From NCBI RefSeq assembly GCF_001050115.1, contig NZ_CP012024.1, positions 1,034,001 through 1,098,000 on the forward strand: a stretch of DNA of 64,000 nucleotides, given 5' to 3'. Under the pieces are notes generated by a model. The model had not been told where the DNA came from, ran no database searches, and saw only the letters and a program-made list of their open reading frames with translations. This DNA comes from Bacillus smithii. Lineage in GTDB: Bacteria; Bacillota; Bacilli; Bacillales; DSM-4216. A program made the position numbers and the translations under genes. The stretch's first letter is position 1; each line of letters opens with the position of its first letter. Below are positions 54,105 through 62,653 of the stretch, piece after piece.

Positions 54105-55157
54105 TTACTGATTCCTTTGTTTCAATAAAAGATAGACAAAATAGGGGGCTCCAATAGACGCCGTAAAAACACCAGCCGGAACTTCAATGGGTAAAAACAG
54201 TGTTCTTCCAACCAGATCAGCCAGTAAAACTAAAAGAGCTCCCATGATAGCAGATGAAGGAAGCAGATACCCAAAGGAAGATCCGACTAATCTCCGACTG
54301 ATATGAGGGGCCAGCAATCCTACAAAACCAATCGTTCCTCCAAAAGCAACTGCGCTGCCGATTAAACCTGTGCAAATCAATAAAAACAGGAAACGATATG
54401 TATGGACACGATTTCCTGCACTTTTGGCGATTGGTTCGCCTAATTCTTGAATGTTTATGTCCCGAATGATGAGGAAACTGATCAACATTAATACAGTCGT
54501 AATCGGCAATAGTATGTTTACATCTTGCCAGTCAGATCCATAGACAGTTCCCGTAATCCAAATATTGGCTTGACTCGCACGGTAAATAGGACTGGTAATC
54601 ATAAAGAGTGTCGTAGTGGCCTTCATGAAAGCAGATAAACCGATTCCAATTAACACTAAACGAATAGGGGAAAGATTCCTGCCATGGTTGGCTAAGATAT
54701 ATAAAAGCAGTGCAACGACGGTGGCTCCTACGAATGCACTCAAAGGCAACCATTGAATGCTGACGGTCAAATTATTATCTTTGTCACTAAAGAAAGTCAA
54801 AAAGAGCACAACCGCAGTAGCGGCTCCTCCTGTAATCCCCATAATGTCAGGAGAAGCTAGAGGATTGCGCGTCATTCCTTGTAGAATGGCACCGGCTACA
54901 GCCAAACTGCTTCCCACTAAAATAGCAATGAGAATCCGAGGAAGTCGAAAATGGGTCACCACTAATTGTTCAAATGCATTTCCTTTTCCGACTAATACCT
55001 CGATCACATGAAATGGGTTGATAAACGTTTCTCCCAAGCTTGCGCTGATTGTAAAACAAGCGAGCAAAAGGATAAAAAGAAACAGAATAAGAAATAAAGA
55101 CTTTTTACTGATTAAAAAAGAAAAGTACTTGGTTCGTAAAGACAGATGATTTTTCAT
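54105..55157 (-). CDS. Ferric-siderophore permease 2, importer A (FecCD family)
   Basis: The real start is the ATG at 55157, which has GAAAGGAGAAG upstream and overlaps the previous gene by 4 bases; the longer open frame lies inside that gene. The product of ~350 residues has about ten helices. Landmarks are HFRLPRILIAILVGSSLAVA, GAILQGMTRNPLASPDIMGI, and GTIGFVGLLAPHISRRLVGS, the coupling motif for the ATPase. It pairs with the next permease upstream to make the membrane channel. The basic N-terminal 30 residues are longer than in its partner. Confidence 0.93.
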   Translation of the reverse strand: MKNHLSLRTKYFSFLISKKSLFLILFLFILLLACFTISASLGETFINPFHVIEVLVGKGNAFEQLVVTHFRLPRILIAILVGSSLAVAGAILQGMTRNPLASPDIMGITGGAATAVVLFLTFFSDKDNNLTVSIQWLPLSAFVGATVVALLLYILANHGRNLSPIRLVLIGIGLSAFMKATTTLFMITSPIYRASQANIWITGTVYGSDWQDVNILLPITTVLMLISFLIIRDINIQELGEPIAKSAGNRVHTYRFLFLLICTGLIGSAVAFGGTIGFVGLLAPHISRRLVGSSFGYLLPSSAIMGALLVLLADLVGRTLFLPIEVPAGVFTASIGAPYFVYLLLKQRNQ

Positions 55158-56155
55158 AACGCTTCTCCTTTCTTGCGCGCTATGTAAATGAAAAAGGGAA
55201 CCCCTATGAAAGCCGTCAACACGCCTACGGGTACTTCTTCGGGCATTAAAATATATCTGGCGCCAATATCCGCGATAATCAAAAAAATTCCACCTAAAAC
55301 AGAACAATAAGGGAGAACCCAACGATGGTCATTTCCCACCAGCCAACGGGCAACATGCGGAATCATGACACCCACGAAACTGATCGGACCGGCAACCGCA
55401 ACGGCCCCTCCGGCCAAGAGGACTACCATTAAAGACATAAGGAGTTTGACCATCCCTGTTCGTTGGCCCAATCCCTTCGCCAATTTCTCACCCATGACTA
55501 AAATATTGATTTGCTTTCCTAATAAAAAGGAACAAGCAAGAGCAAAAATCATATAGGGAAGTACTGCAAAAAGAATCTCAAGCTTTCGTCCTTGAACAGA
55601 TCCTGCTAGCCAAAATAAAACTTGATCTAAAGAAGATTCGTTGATAACAAGCAGCCCTTGGGTCAATGAGCCGAACATAGCCGCAATCGCAGCACCCGCC
55701 AATGTCATTTTCATCGGTGTAAGACCATCTTTACCCAGTGATCCAAGGCAGTAGACAATAAAAGAGGCAATGGCAGCTCCTAGAAAAGCGATCCATGTAA
55801 AGGAATGGAGCGAACTAACAGAAAAAAAGATAACAGCGACTACTATAAAGAGGCCGGCACCAGCATTTACTCCCATAATGTCAGGAGAAGCAAGAGGATT
55901 TTTGGTAAGTGCTTGCATAAGAGCTCCCGCTACAGCTAAACAACCACCTACCGACGCGCCAATCAAAGCCCTTGGCAAACGAACATTTTTTATCACAAGT
56001 TGAGTATTTGAGCCGTTAAAATGTTGAAAAGTATTTATCACTGCTTGTACGTTTGTATCGGTGTATCCTAAGATGATGCTCAAACCAATACAAATCACTA
56101 AAAGAATGAATCCCCCGATTAATCCAACCAATCGTGTCGTAAAGCTGCTTAACAT
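55154..56155 (-). CDS. Ferric-siderophore permease 1, importer A (FecCD family)
   Basis: The 333-residue protein has about ten membrane helices and the same FecCD landmarks as its partner: NVRLPRALIGASVGGCLAVA, GALMQALTKNPLASPDIMGV, and GPISFVGVMIPHVARWLVGN. It is the first gene of the minus-strand importer operon, 85 bases from a Fur site and facing the divergent binding protein gene. In B. subtilis the pair YfiZ-YfhA imports schizokinen and arthrobactin; this pair next to the biosynthetic operon may do the same, but sequence alone does not settle the ligand. Confidence 0.93.
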   Translation of the reverse strand: MLSSFTTRLVGLIGGFILLVICIGLSIILGYTDTNVQAVINTFQHFNGSNTQLVIKNVRLPRALIGASVGGCLAVAGALMQALTKNPLASPDIMGVNAGAGLFIVVAVIFFSVSSLHSFTWIAFLGAAIASFIVYCLGSLGKDGLTPMKMTLAGAAIAAMFGSLTQGLLVINESSLDQVLFWLAGSVQGRKLEILFAVLPYMIFALACSFLLGKQINILVMGEKLAKGLGQRTGMVKLLMSLMVVLLAGGAVAVAGPISFVGVMIPHVARWLVGNDHRWVLPYCSVLGGIFLIIADIGARYILMPEEVPVGVLTAFIGVPFFIYIARKKGEAL

Positions 56156-56207
56156 AAGGTCTTTCTCCTTGTCTATTTAATCGATTTCAACATACTTGTT
56201 CATTAAT

Positions 56208-56321
56208 AGTCTAGAAAATTAATAATAAACTGTCAATGACTATGATAATCATTTTCAATTAATCATTGACAACCGGCTCTATCACTCATAATATGGTATT
56301 TGAGAATGAAAATTACTATCA
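56208..56321. promoter_or_regulatory. Divergent Fur-controlled promoters of importer A
   Basis: On the minus strand TTGACA (56231-56236) and TAGACT (56208-56213) are 17 bases apart. On the plus strand TTGACA (56266-56271) and TAATAT (56289-56294) are 17 bases apart. A Fur core TGATAATCATTTTCA (56243-56257) lies between the two -35 boxes, and a second Fur-like site, GAGAATGAAAATTACTATC (56302-56320), follows the plus-strand -10. Confidence 0.85.
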
Positions 56322-56342
56322 ATTATCTCGGGAGGGAATAAT

Positions 56343-57317
56343 ATGCAAATGGTTTCTACCAAACTAACTACTTTTTTACTTATTCTTGTTGCTGTCTTTG
56401 CTCTGGGAGCTTGTAGCAGCAGCGGAGATACATCTTCGGAGAAAACCACCGCTTCTCCGAGCACCAGCTATACGGTCAAACATGCCATGGGTACTACAAA
56501 GATTAAAGGGACACCGAAACGTGTTGTAATTTTAACCAATGAAGGGACAGAAGCTTTGCTTGCGATGGGTGTGAAACCGGTTGGAGCTGTTCAATCATGG
56601 GAAGGGAATCCTTGGTATGATCATATTAAAGATCAGATGAAAGGCGTCAAAGTAGTAGGTACAGAAGACCAACCAAATTTAGAAGAAATCGCTTCATTGA
56701 AACCGGATTTGATTATTGGGAATAAAATGCGCCAAGAAAAAATTTATAAACAATTAAGCGCTATTGCGCCTACTGTTTTTTCTGATGTACTACGCGGAGA
56801 TTGGAAAGAAAATTTCAAACTTTATGCGAAAGCTTTACATAAAGAAAAAGAAGGCAATGAAGTCATTGCCAAATTTGATAATCGTGTAAAGGAATTGAAG
56901 CAAAAGCTAGGGGACAAAACAAAGATGAAAGTTTCTGTCGTTCGATTTGTTCCAGGGGATGTTCGGATTTATCATAGAGACACCTTTTCAGGAGTGATTT
57001 TAGACCAACTAGGATTTGCTCGCCCTGCCTCACAAGATAAAAACGACTTTGCAGAACAACACGTAACAAAAGAGCGTGCGTCTGCTATGGATGGCGATAT
57101 TCTTTTCTATTTCACTTATGATACCGGTGACAATAAAGGAAATGAATTAGAAAAGGATTGGATTTCTGATCCGATTTTCAAAAATTTATCCGTTTCGAAG
57201 AATCATAAAGTTTATAAAGTGGACGATGCTATTTGGAATACGGCAGGCGGTGTCATCGCTGCTAATTTAATGTTGGATGATATTGAAAAATATTTTCTCA
57301 ATGATCAGCAATCTTAA
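56343..57317 (+). CDS. Ferric-siderophore-binding lipoprotein, importer A (FecB/YfiY-like)
   Basis: This 324-residue precursor has a lipoprotein signal ending in the lipobox FALGAC (cysteine ~24) and a short serine/threonine-rich tether. The mature part is a type III binding protein: TPKRVVILTNEGTEALLAMG, LEEIASLKPDLIIGNKMRQE, and a late GGVIAANLMLDDIEKYF. It captures an iron-siderophore complex outside the membrane and docks on the divergently encoded permeases. GGGAGGG precedes ATG 56343. YfiY of B. subtilis, a schizokinen/arthrobactin receptor, is a plausible relative; the ligand here is inferred from the neighbouring biosynthetic operon. Confidence 0.93.
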   Translation: MQMVSTKLTTFLLILVAVFALGACSSSGDTSSEKTTASPSTSYTVKHAMGTTKIKGTPKRVVILTNEGTEALLAMGVKPVGAVQSWEGNPWYDHIKDQMKGVKVVGTEDQPNLEEIASLKPDLIIGNKMRQEKIYKQLSAIAPTVFSDVLRGDWKENFKLYAKALHKEKEGNEVIAKFDNRVKELKQKLGDKTKMKVSVVRFVPGDVRIYHRDTFSGVILDQLGFARPASQDKNDFAEQHVTKERASAMDGDILFYFTYDTGDNKGNELEKDWISDPIFKNLSVSKNHKVYKVDDAIWNTAGGVIAANLMLDDIEKYFLNDQQS

Positions 57318-57733
57318 GAACAATGTTGTTGAGAACGGTTTTTGGTTATTAAAACATGGTTTCATACACGTTTTTCATAAAAAGATTGATGTCATCATAT
57401 CGTATTATGGCTGAATTTTCACTCGATTGATTTTACTCAAACGTTTTTGTAAAAGCCCAGGCTGACTCAATATGTTATGGAGTCAGCCTGCATGTAGGCT
57501 GCGAGTTCCTTTTTAGTCAAAAGCTTTCTTACTTTTTTGCAATAGGTGTGGAATTTCTTTTTAACTGATTTGAAGAATAAAATCAGATATTTCGATATCC
57601 TTATATCCTGTTTCGGCTTTGTATTTTATCTTTTTCTGAAAAGGGATTTTCTCCGCTTTCGCTTTATTGATTTTTTTTGTAGGATTACACAAAATGATGT
57701 AAGGGACTAAGCTGTGTTTCTTAAGAAATAATC
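57318..57733. other. Intergenic region with a hairpin
   Basis: AGGCTGACTC (57459-57468) pairs with GAGTCAGCCT (57480-57489), a strong stem that lacks an immediate U-run on the plus strand but could end the binding protein transcript. No gene is supported here. Confidence 0.5.
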
Positions 57734-57786
57734 TTGACACTAGCGATTCCACGTTTATAATTGAAAATGATTATCATTATAATAAT
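57734..57786 (+). promoter_or_regulatory. Fur-controlled promoter of importer B
   Basis: TTGACA (57734-57739) and TATAAT (57756-57761) are 16 bases apart, a near-consensus promoter. A Fur core TGAAAATGATTATCA (57762-57776), extended by ATTATAATAATT, begins immediately after the -10 and would cover the transcription start. Confidence 0.88.
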
Positions 57787-57876
57787 TGCGGTTTTCATGA
57801 CATAAAAGCGATTTCGCGGATAAAACCAAACAATACAGGCGGAGATCGGGTCATTTTAAAAGAAAGGAGGATCGCA

Positions 57877-58698
57877 ATGCCTTACTTAGCTACTGAAAAT
57901 CTTGATATTTCATATGGGGAAAGGAAAATCGTTCAGGATCTGAATTTGAAAATCCCTAAAGGGAAAATGACCATTATTATAGGTCCTAATGGCTGTGGAA
58001 AATCCACTACGTTAAAAACGTTGGCGCGCATCATGCAACCAAAGAAAGGCACTGTTTATTTGGACGGCAAAGCCATTCATAAACAATCGACGAAGGAGAT
58101 TGCCAAGAAGATGGCTATTTTGCCGCAGGCACCGGATGCGCCATCAGGGCTGACGGTTTTTGAACTGGTCACATATGGCCGTTTTCCTCATCAAAGCGGT
58201 TTTGGAAGAATAACAGCGGAAGACAAAAAAATCATTCATTGGGCGTTAACTGTCACAGGAACATTACCATTTAAAGATCGTCCGGTCGATGCTTTATCTG
58301 GCGGGCAAAGACAGCGTGTCTGGATTGCCATGGCACTTGCCCAACAAACGGACTCCATCTTACTAGATGAACCTACCACGTATTTGGATTTAGCGCATCA
58401 ACTGGAAGTACTCGAGCTTCTTAAGGAATTAAATAAAAAAGAAGATCGAACAGTTGTCATGGTTTTGCACGATTTGAATCATGCAGCCAGATTTGCCGAT
58501 TATATGGTTGCTATGTGCGATGGGCGAATCGTATGTGAAGGGGAGCCAGAGAAAGTGATGACGACTGAAATATTAAAGAAGGTCTTTCAGATTGACGCAG
58601 AAATTGTGCAAGATCCGAGAACGAAAAGACCTGTGTGTCTGACTTACGATTTGCTGAAAGATGAGCAACTTGACATTGGAAAAGCGGCGGGGATCTGA
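57877..58698 (+). CDS. Ferric-siderophore ABC transporter ATPase, importer B (FecE/FhuC-like)
   Basis: The 273-residue ATPase is the first gene of a five-gene importer operon, which is an unusual position since the binding protein usually leads. Motifs: Walker A GPNGCGKST, ILPQAPDAPSGLT at the Q-loop, signature [13 protein letters not shown], Walker [13 protein letters not shown], and switch VLHDLNHAARFADY. It is closely similar to the ATPase of importer A, suggesting duplication or shared ancestry. AGAAAGGAGG precedes ATG 57877. It should drive the two permeases at 60438 and 61469. Confidence 0.94.
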   Translation: MPYLATENLDISYGERKIVQDLNLKIPKGKMTIIIGPNGCGKSTTLKTLARIMQPKKGTVYLDGKAIHKQSTKEIAKKMAILPQAPDAPSGLTVFELVTYGRFPHQSGFGRITAEDKKIIHWALTVTGTLPFKDRPVDALSGGQRQRVWIAMALAQQTDSILLDEPTTYLDLAHQLEVLELLKELNKKEDRTVVMVLHDLNHAARFADYMVAMCDGRIVCEGEPEKVMTTEILKKVFQIDAEIVQDPRTKRPVCLTYDLLKDEQLDIGKAAGI

Positions 58699-58719
58699 TA
58701 TAAGGAGAAGGTGGAGCTT

Positions 58720-59343
58720 ATGGAGACGCTAAAACCGGAATCTTCCATCGAATCGGTCATTGTATCAAGAAGAACGATTCGAGTAACAAAAGAAATTCCC
58801 ATTCCTTTGCAAGAAGTGGAACACTTGTTGGAAATGGCTGCTTATGCACCCTTTCACAGCAAAGTGGAACCTTGGTCTGTCACCATCGTATCTACTGAGG
58901 ATGAGAAAAAGTATTTTTTGAATTGTGTGATGAATAGTTACGAAAGAACCGGAGTGTTGGCTGCTTATTCTGAAGAGCGTGTGAATAAAATAAGAGAGGC
59001 GTATGAGCAGTATTTTTCATCAACTCCCATTACGTTAATTGTAGCAACGGATCTCTTTGGAGATGAACAAAAAGACTTTGAATCCATAGGAGCTACTTGT
59101 GCGTTTATTCAAAACCTTCAATTATTATGTTGGGAGAAAAATATAGGGGTTGTGTGGCGGACTAATCCTTATATTCATGATCCGATATTTGCAAAAGAGT
59201 TAGGGATCCCATCTTCTAAAAAAATCATAGGTTCTGTTCATTTAGGATACATAGATGAAGAGAAAATACCGAAAGCAAAACCAAGAAGAGCGTTACAGGA
59301 GTGGGTTCATTCTCTTTCACTTTCCGTCGATACAAAACTCTAG
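58720..59343 (+). CDS. Nitroreductase-family flavoprotein inside the siderophore importer operon
   Basis: The ~207-residue protein has nitroreductase character: SRRTIRVTKEIPIPLQEVEH at the FMN-phosphate site, EMAAYAPFHSKVEPWSVTIV in place of the usual APSxxNxQPW, then GATCAFIQNLQLLCWEKNIG and a VHLGYIDE end. It lies 21 bases after the ATPase gene and about 70 before the binding protein gene, so it is co-expressed with the importer under Fur. A role in reducing imported ferric siderophore, or in modifying the ligand, is attractive but inferred. The start (ATG 58720 or GTG 58711) is uncertain; both have AAGGAG upstream. Confidence 0.82.
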   Translation: METLKPESSIESVIVSRRTIRVTKEIPIPLQEVEHLLEMAAYAPFHSKVEPWSVTIVSTEDEKKYFLNCVMNSYERTGVLAAYSEERVNKIREAYEQYFSSTPITLIVATDLFGDEQKDFESIGATCAFIQNLQLLCWEKNIGVVWRTNPYIHDPIFAKELGIPSSKKIIGSVHLGYIDEEKIPKAKPRRALQEWVHSLSLSVDTKL

Positions 59344-59415
59344 CAAATGTTCAAAAAGCCCATTTATATAACAGCATCAATTAGTCATTTTAAGAAATGT
59401 ATAGGAGGAAACACC

Positions 59416-60357
59416 ATGAAGAACAAAATGTCTTTAGCGCTTATCGTCGCATTATTTTTAACACTTACTATATTTTCTGGGTGCTCTAATAAAAAAGAAG
59501 AAGCCAAAGAGGATAATAAAACTAGAGTGGTCAGCACGCTCAAAGGCGATGTGAAAATTCCGGCGAATCCGAAACGCATTGCGGATATTTCCGGTGCCAG
59601 CGAAGACTTGCTCATCTTAGGTCATACGCCGGTGGCGACCGCCAACAGTGATGCCTATAACATAAAAGAGTTCCCAAGCTATCTGAAAGATAAAATGAAG
59701 AATGCAAAAATTGTAGGCTATAACATGAACGATACGATGGATGTAGAAGCGATATTGGATACGAATCCTGATTTGATTATCATGAGCGAAAGACAAGAAA
59801 AAATTTATGATCAATTGAAAAAGATTGCACCCGTTGTTGTAATGAAGGATTATGGAAATGATTGGAGAGCCAGAATGATGGATGTCGCCAAGTTATTTGG
59901 TCAAGAAAAAGATGCCAAAAAATGGCTGAGCGCTTATGACCAAAAGGCGAAAGAAGATGGAAAAGAAATTGCAGCTAAAAACGGGGATCAAACGTATTTA
60001 TCCGTATTAGCGAGCGGCGGCCAATTCTTTGTATTAGCCGATGCCGGTGTGGGGTCCATTCTTTATGATGATATGAAGTTGAAAAAACCAGCTAATCTGC
60101 CAAAACAAAAAGGAATTACATTGCCTGTAGTGACGATTGAAGGATTATCCAAAATTGATGCCGATCACATCATTATGATTGCCACCGATGCAGATAAGAA
60201 AAATTTAGAAAGCAATCCTGTGTGGAAATCGATGAGAGCTGTGAAAGAAGGGAATGTAACATTCCTTAATAGCTCCCCTTACTTTACTCAATGTTATCAA
60301 CCAATCGGAAAAGAACTTCTGCTAGATGACATAAAAGAAAAAGTAACAAAGAAATAG
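59416..60357 (+). CDS. Ferric-siderophore-binding lipoprotein, importer B (FecB family)
   Basis: The 313-residue precursor has a lipoprotein signal with lipobox IFSGC (cysteine ~23), followed by a charged tether NKKEEAKEDNK. The binding-protein fold is seen in IPANPKRIADISGASEDLLI, VEAILDTNPDLIIMSERQEK and the late PIGKELLLDDIKEKV. The start is ATG 59416, which follows AGGAGG by 7 bases; the frame's 23 upstream codons lack a site. It differs clearly from the importer A receptor, so the two importers probably recognise different iron complexes. A hairpin follows before the permease genes. Confidence 0.93.
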   Translation: MKNKMSLALIVALFLTLTIFSGCSNKKEEAKEDNKTRVVSTLKGDVKIPANPKRIADISGASEDLLILGHTPVATANSDAYNIKEFPSYLKDKMKNAKIVGYNMNDTMDVEAILDTNPDLIIMSERQEKIYDQLKKIAPVVVMKDYGNDWRARMMDVAKLFGQEKDAKKWLSAYDQKAKEDGKEIAAKNGDQTYLSVLASGGQFFVLADAGVGSILYDDMKLKKPANLPKQKGITLPVVTIEGLSKIDADHIIMIATDADKKNLESNPVWKSMRAVKEGNVTFLNSSPYFTQCYQPIGKELLLDDIKEKVTKK

Positions 60358-60367
60358 GATAGTAAGC

Positions 60368-60405
60368 AGGGTTGACGAAAGGAATAGTCCTACCTTTTGT
60401 CAGCC
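60368..60405 (+). terminator. Intercistronic hairpin between receptor and permease genes
   Basis: GGGTTGACGAAAGG can pair with CCTTTTGTCAGCCC around a short loop, followed by GTATTGCTTTTTC. It lies inside the importer B operon, so it is more likely a partial terminator or mRNA-stabilising hairpin than a full stop. Confidence 0.55.
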
Positions 60406-60437
60406 CGTATTGCTTTTTCAGGAGGAGCAAATACACA

Positions 60438-61472
60438 ATGGATGAAATATCACAAGTATATCATCAAAAATTGACGTCTCGGCGAGTCATCATGACGATT
60501 TCTCTCTTGATAGTTGGGTTGATACTGTTGGTTTTTGGTATTGGACTTTCCATCTCTCTAGGAGCGAAAGACATCAGTTTTTCGACCGTCATGAACAGTA
60601 TCTTTACGAGAAAACATGCTTTAGACTCTCAAATTGTGAGAGATGTGAGATTGCCTAGAGCAGTCGCAGCGGCTCTGGTTGGAGCATTCCTGGCCGTATC
60701 AGGCGCCGTTATGCAAGGAATGACAAGGAATCCGATTGCAGAACCCTCCGTTTTAGGCATCACTCAAGGCGCCACTCTCACTATATCCATTGCTTTTGCA
60801 ATGCAAGCGAAAATAGGTGGCGCAGGCTTTATGTTTATTGCGTTTATAGGTGCAAGTTTGAGTGGATTACTAGTATATTTTCTCAGCTCCAGGTCGAAAA
60901 ATGGTGTGGATCCCGCCAAGCTGGCTTTAGCCGGAACAGCGCTCGGGACTTTGTTTATATCAGTGGCGGTGGCCATTGCCATGTACCACAATTTATCACA
61001 GCAATTGAGTTTTTGGATTGTAGGTGGATTGACAACGGCAAAATGGGAAGGGGTCCAGTTGCTCTTTTTCGCAGGGATTTGGGGAGTCATTGCGGCCATC
61101 ATCCTTTCACCGAGCATTACCATCTTAAGCTTAGGGGAAGAAGTTGCGATTGGTCTAGGGAAAAAGACAAATACTGTAAGAATAATGGGAATCATCATCG
61201 TTATTTTGTTAAGTGGTAGTTCCGTAGCAGTGGCGGGAAATATTGCTTTTGTAGGGCTTATAGTGCCTCAGATAGTAAGAAGTTTGGTTGGGCCGGATTA
61301 TCGATTGATTATTCCTTGTTCATTTGTGTTGGGGGCTACTTTGCTAGTGTTTAGCGATATCATCGCAAGAATGATCAATCAGCCTTACGAAACTCCCGTA
61401 GGTTCCATAACAGCTCTATTAGGAGTGCCGTTTTTTCTGTATCTTGTAAGAAAGGGTGCTAGAGTGTCATGA
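60438..61472 (+). CDS. Ferric-siderophore permease 1, importer B (FecCD family)
   Basis: The ~344-residue product starts at ATG 60438 behind CAGGAGGAG; the longer frame begins inside the intercistronic hairpin. About ten helices and the FecCD motifs are present: DVRLPRAVAAALVGAFLAVS, GAVMQGMTRNPIAEPSVLGI, and GNIAFVGLIVPQIVRSLVGP, which touches the ATPase. It overlaps the next permease gene by 4 bases (ATGA). Together they form the channel for the iron complex held by the lipoprotein at 59416. Confidence 0.94.
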   Translation: MDEISQVYHQKLTSRRVIMTISLLIVGLILLVFGIGLSISLGAKDISFSTVMNSIFTRKHALDSQIVRDVRLPRAVAAALVGAFLAVSGAVMQGMTRNPIAEPSVLGITQGATLTISIAFAMQAKIGGAGFMFIAFIGASLSGLLVYFLSSRSKNGVDPAKLALAGTALGTLFISVAVAIAMYHNLSQQLSFWIVGGLTTAKWEGVQLLFFAGIWGVIAAIILSPSITILSLGEEVAIGLGKKTNTVRIMGIIIVILLSGSSVAVAGNIAFVGLIVPQIVRSLVGPDYRLIIPCSFVLGATLLVFSDIIARMINQPYETPVGSITALLGVPFFLYLVRKGARVS

Positions 61473-62485
61473 TCACATATGGTAAACGGAAAAGAGTGAT
61501 TTGGATTACAACGGTTTTTATAATTCTTATTCTATTCACGATTCTGATTAGTTTACAATTAGGCTCTTTTTCGATCAAACCATGGGAAGTCGTTCAAACC
61601 TTTCTTGGACAAGGTACTAGAAAACAAGAAATCGTTCTCTTTAGTATGAGACTCCCCAGAATTGTGATGGCGATACTGGTAGGTACCGCTTTAGCCGTAT
61701 CTGGCGCCATTCTTCAAAGCATCACCAAAAACGATTTAGCGGATCCTGGCATCATGGGAATTAGTTCGGGAGCGGCGTTAGCTGTCGTGATGTACATATA
61801 TTTTATGAACGGGAATGTTTACGACGGGGTAAGTAATTTAACTATATGGACGATGCCTGTTGTAGCTTTCTTTGGATCGATATTGGGGGCCGTGCTCATC
61901 TACTTGTTTGCCTGGAAAAAAGGGATCAATCCTACAAGATTGATTTTAATCGGGATCGGAATAAACTCTGCTTTTCAAGCTCTCATGATTATCTTTCAAC
62001 TTCGATTTACCACACAGGAATTTAATAGAGTAATGGTTTGGATTTCAGGCAGCATATGGGGGACTAGTTGGATATATGTCATCACCATATTACCATGGAT
62101 CATAGTCTTTCTGTTTTTCGCAATTTATAAGGCAAGATTTTTAGATGTTTTCCTTTTAGGCGATCACTTGTCCATCGGATTAGGCGTTCAAGTGGAAAAA
62201 GCACGACGGATACTGATTCTTTTTGCGGTTGCATTGGCCGGAGTCGCTACTTCTGTCGCAGGAACGATCTCTTTTTTAGGTCTGATTTCTCCGCATATTG
62301 CCAGAAAATTAGTAGGTCCGAAACATAAGTTGTTATTGCCCGTGTCAGCCTTAGTAGGGACGCTCCTTTTGTTAATATCCGATACGATCGCAAGAAATAT
62401 TGTAGCACCCGCAGAGATACCGGTTGGAATCGTTGTGTCGATCATTGGAGTTCCATACTTTCTTTATTTAATGGTAAAAGAATAA
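61469..62485 (+). CDS. Ferric-siderophore permease 2, importer B (FecCD family)
   Basis: This 338-residue membrane protein has about ten helices with SMRLPRIVMAILVGTALAVS, GAILQSITKNDLADPGIMGI, and GTISFLGLISPHIARKLVGP as FecCD landmarks. It is the last gene of the importer B operon and overlaps the first permease gene by 4 bases. No terminator is obvious before the insertion element that follows about 70-160 bases downstream, so the element may have inserted near the operon end. Confidence 0.94.
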   Translation: MITYGKRKRVIWITTVFIILILFTILISLQLGSFSIKPWEVVQTFLGQGTRKQEIVLFSMRLPRIVMAILVGTALAVSGAILQSITKNDLADPGIMGISSGAALAVVMYIYFMNGNVYDGVSNLTIWTMPVVAFFGSILGAVLIYLFAWKKGINPTRLILIGIGINSAFQALMIIFQLRFTTQEFNRVMVWISGSIWGTSWIYVITILPWIIVFLFFAIYKARFLDVFLLGDHLSIGLGVQVEKARRILILFAVALAGVATSVAGTISFLGLISPHIARKLVGPKHKLLLPVSALVGTLLLLISDTIARNIVAPAEIPVGIVVSIIGVPYFLYLMVKE

Positions 62486-62653
62486 TATTTAATGATCATG
62501 TAAGAGCTCCTTTTTTTGCACTTGCTGTATATACATATATTTCTTAGAAAAGATTGTACTAAAAGAACATAAACTTTTTTCGAACTTTCTAATAAGGAGA
62601 AAGAAGCGTTTTTTTGTATAATTAAGATACCGTAATGAATTGAGGTGGATGAA

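Noticed and set aside
57561-57752. Minus-strand frame of 63 lysine/isoleucine-rich residues
   Set aside because: Composition follows AT-rich intergenic DNA, and its start overlaps the importer B promoter.
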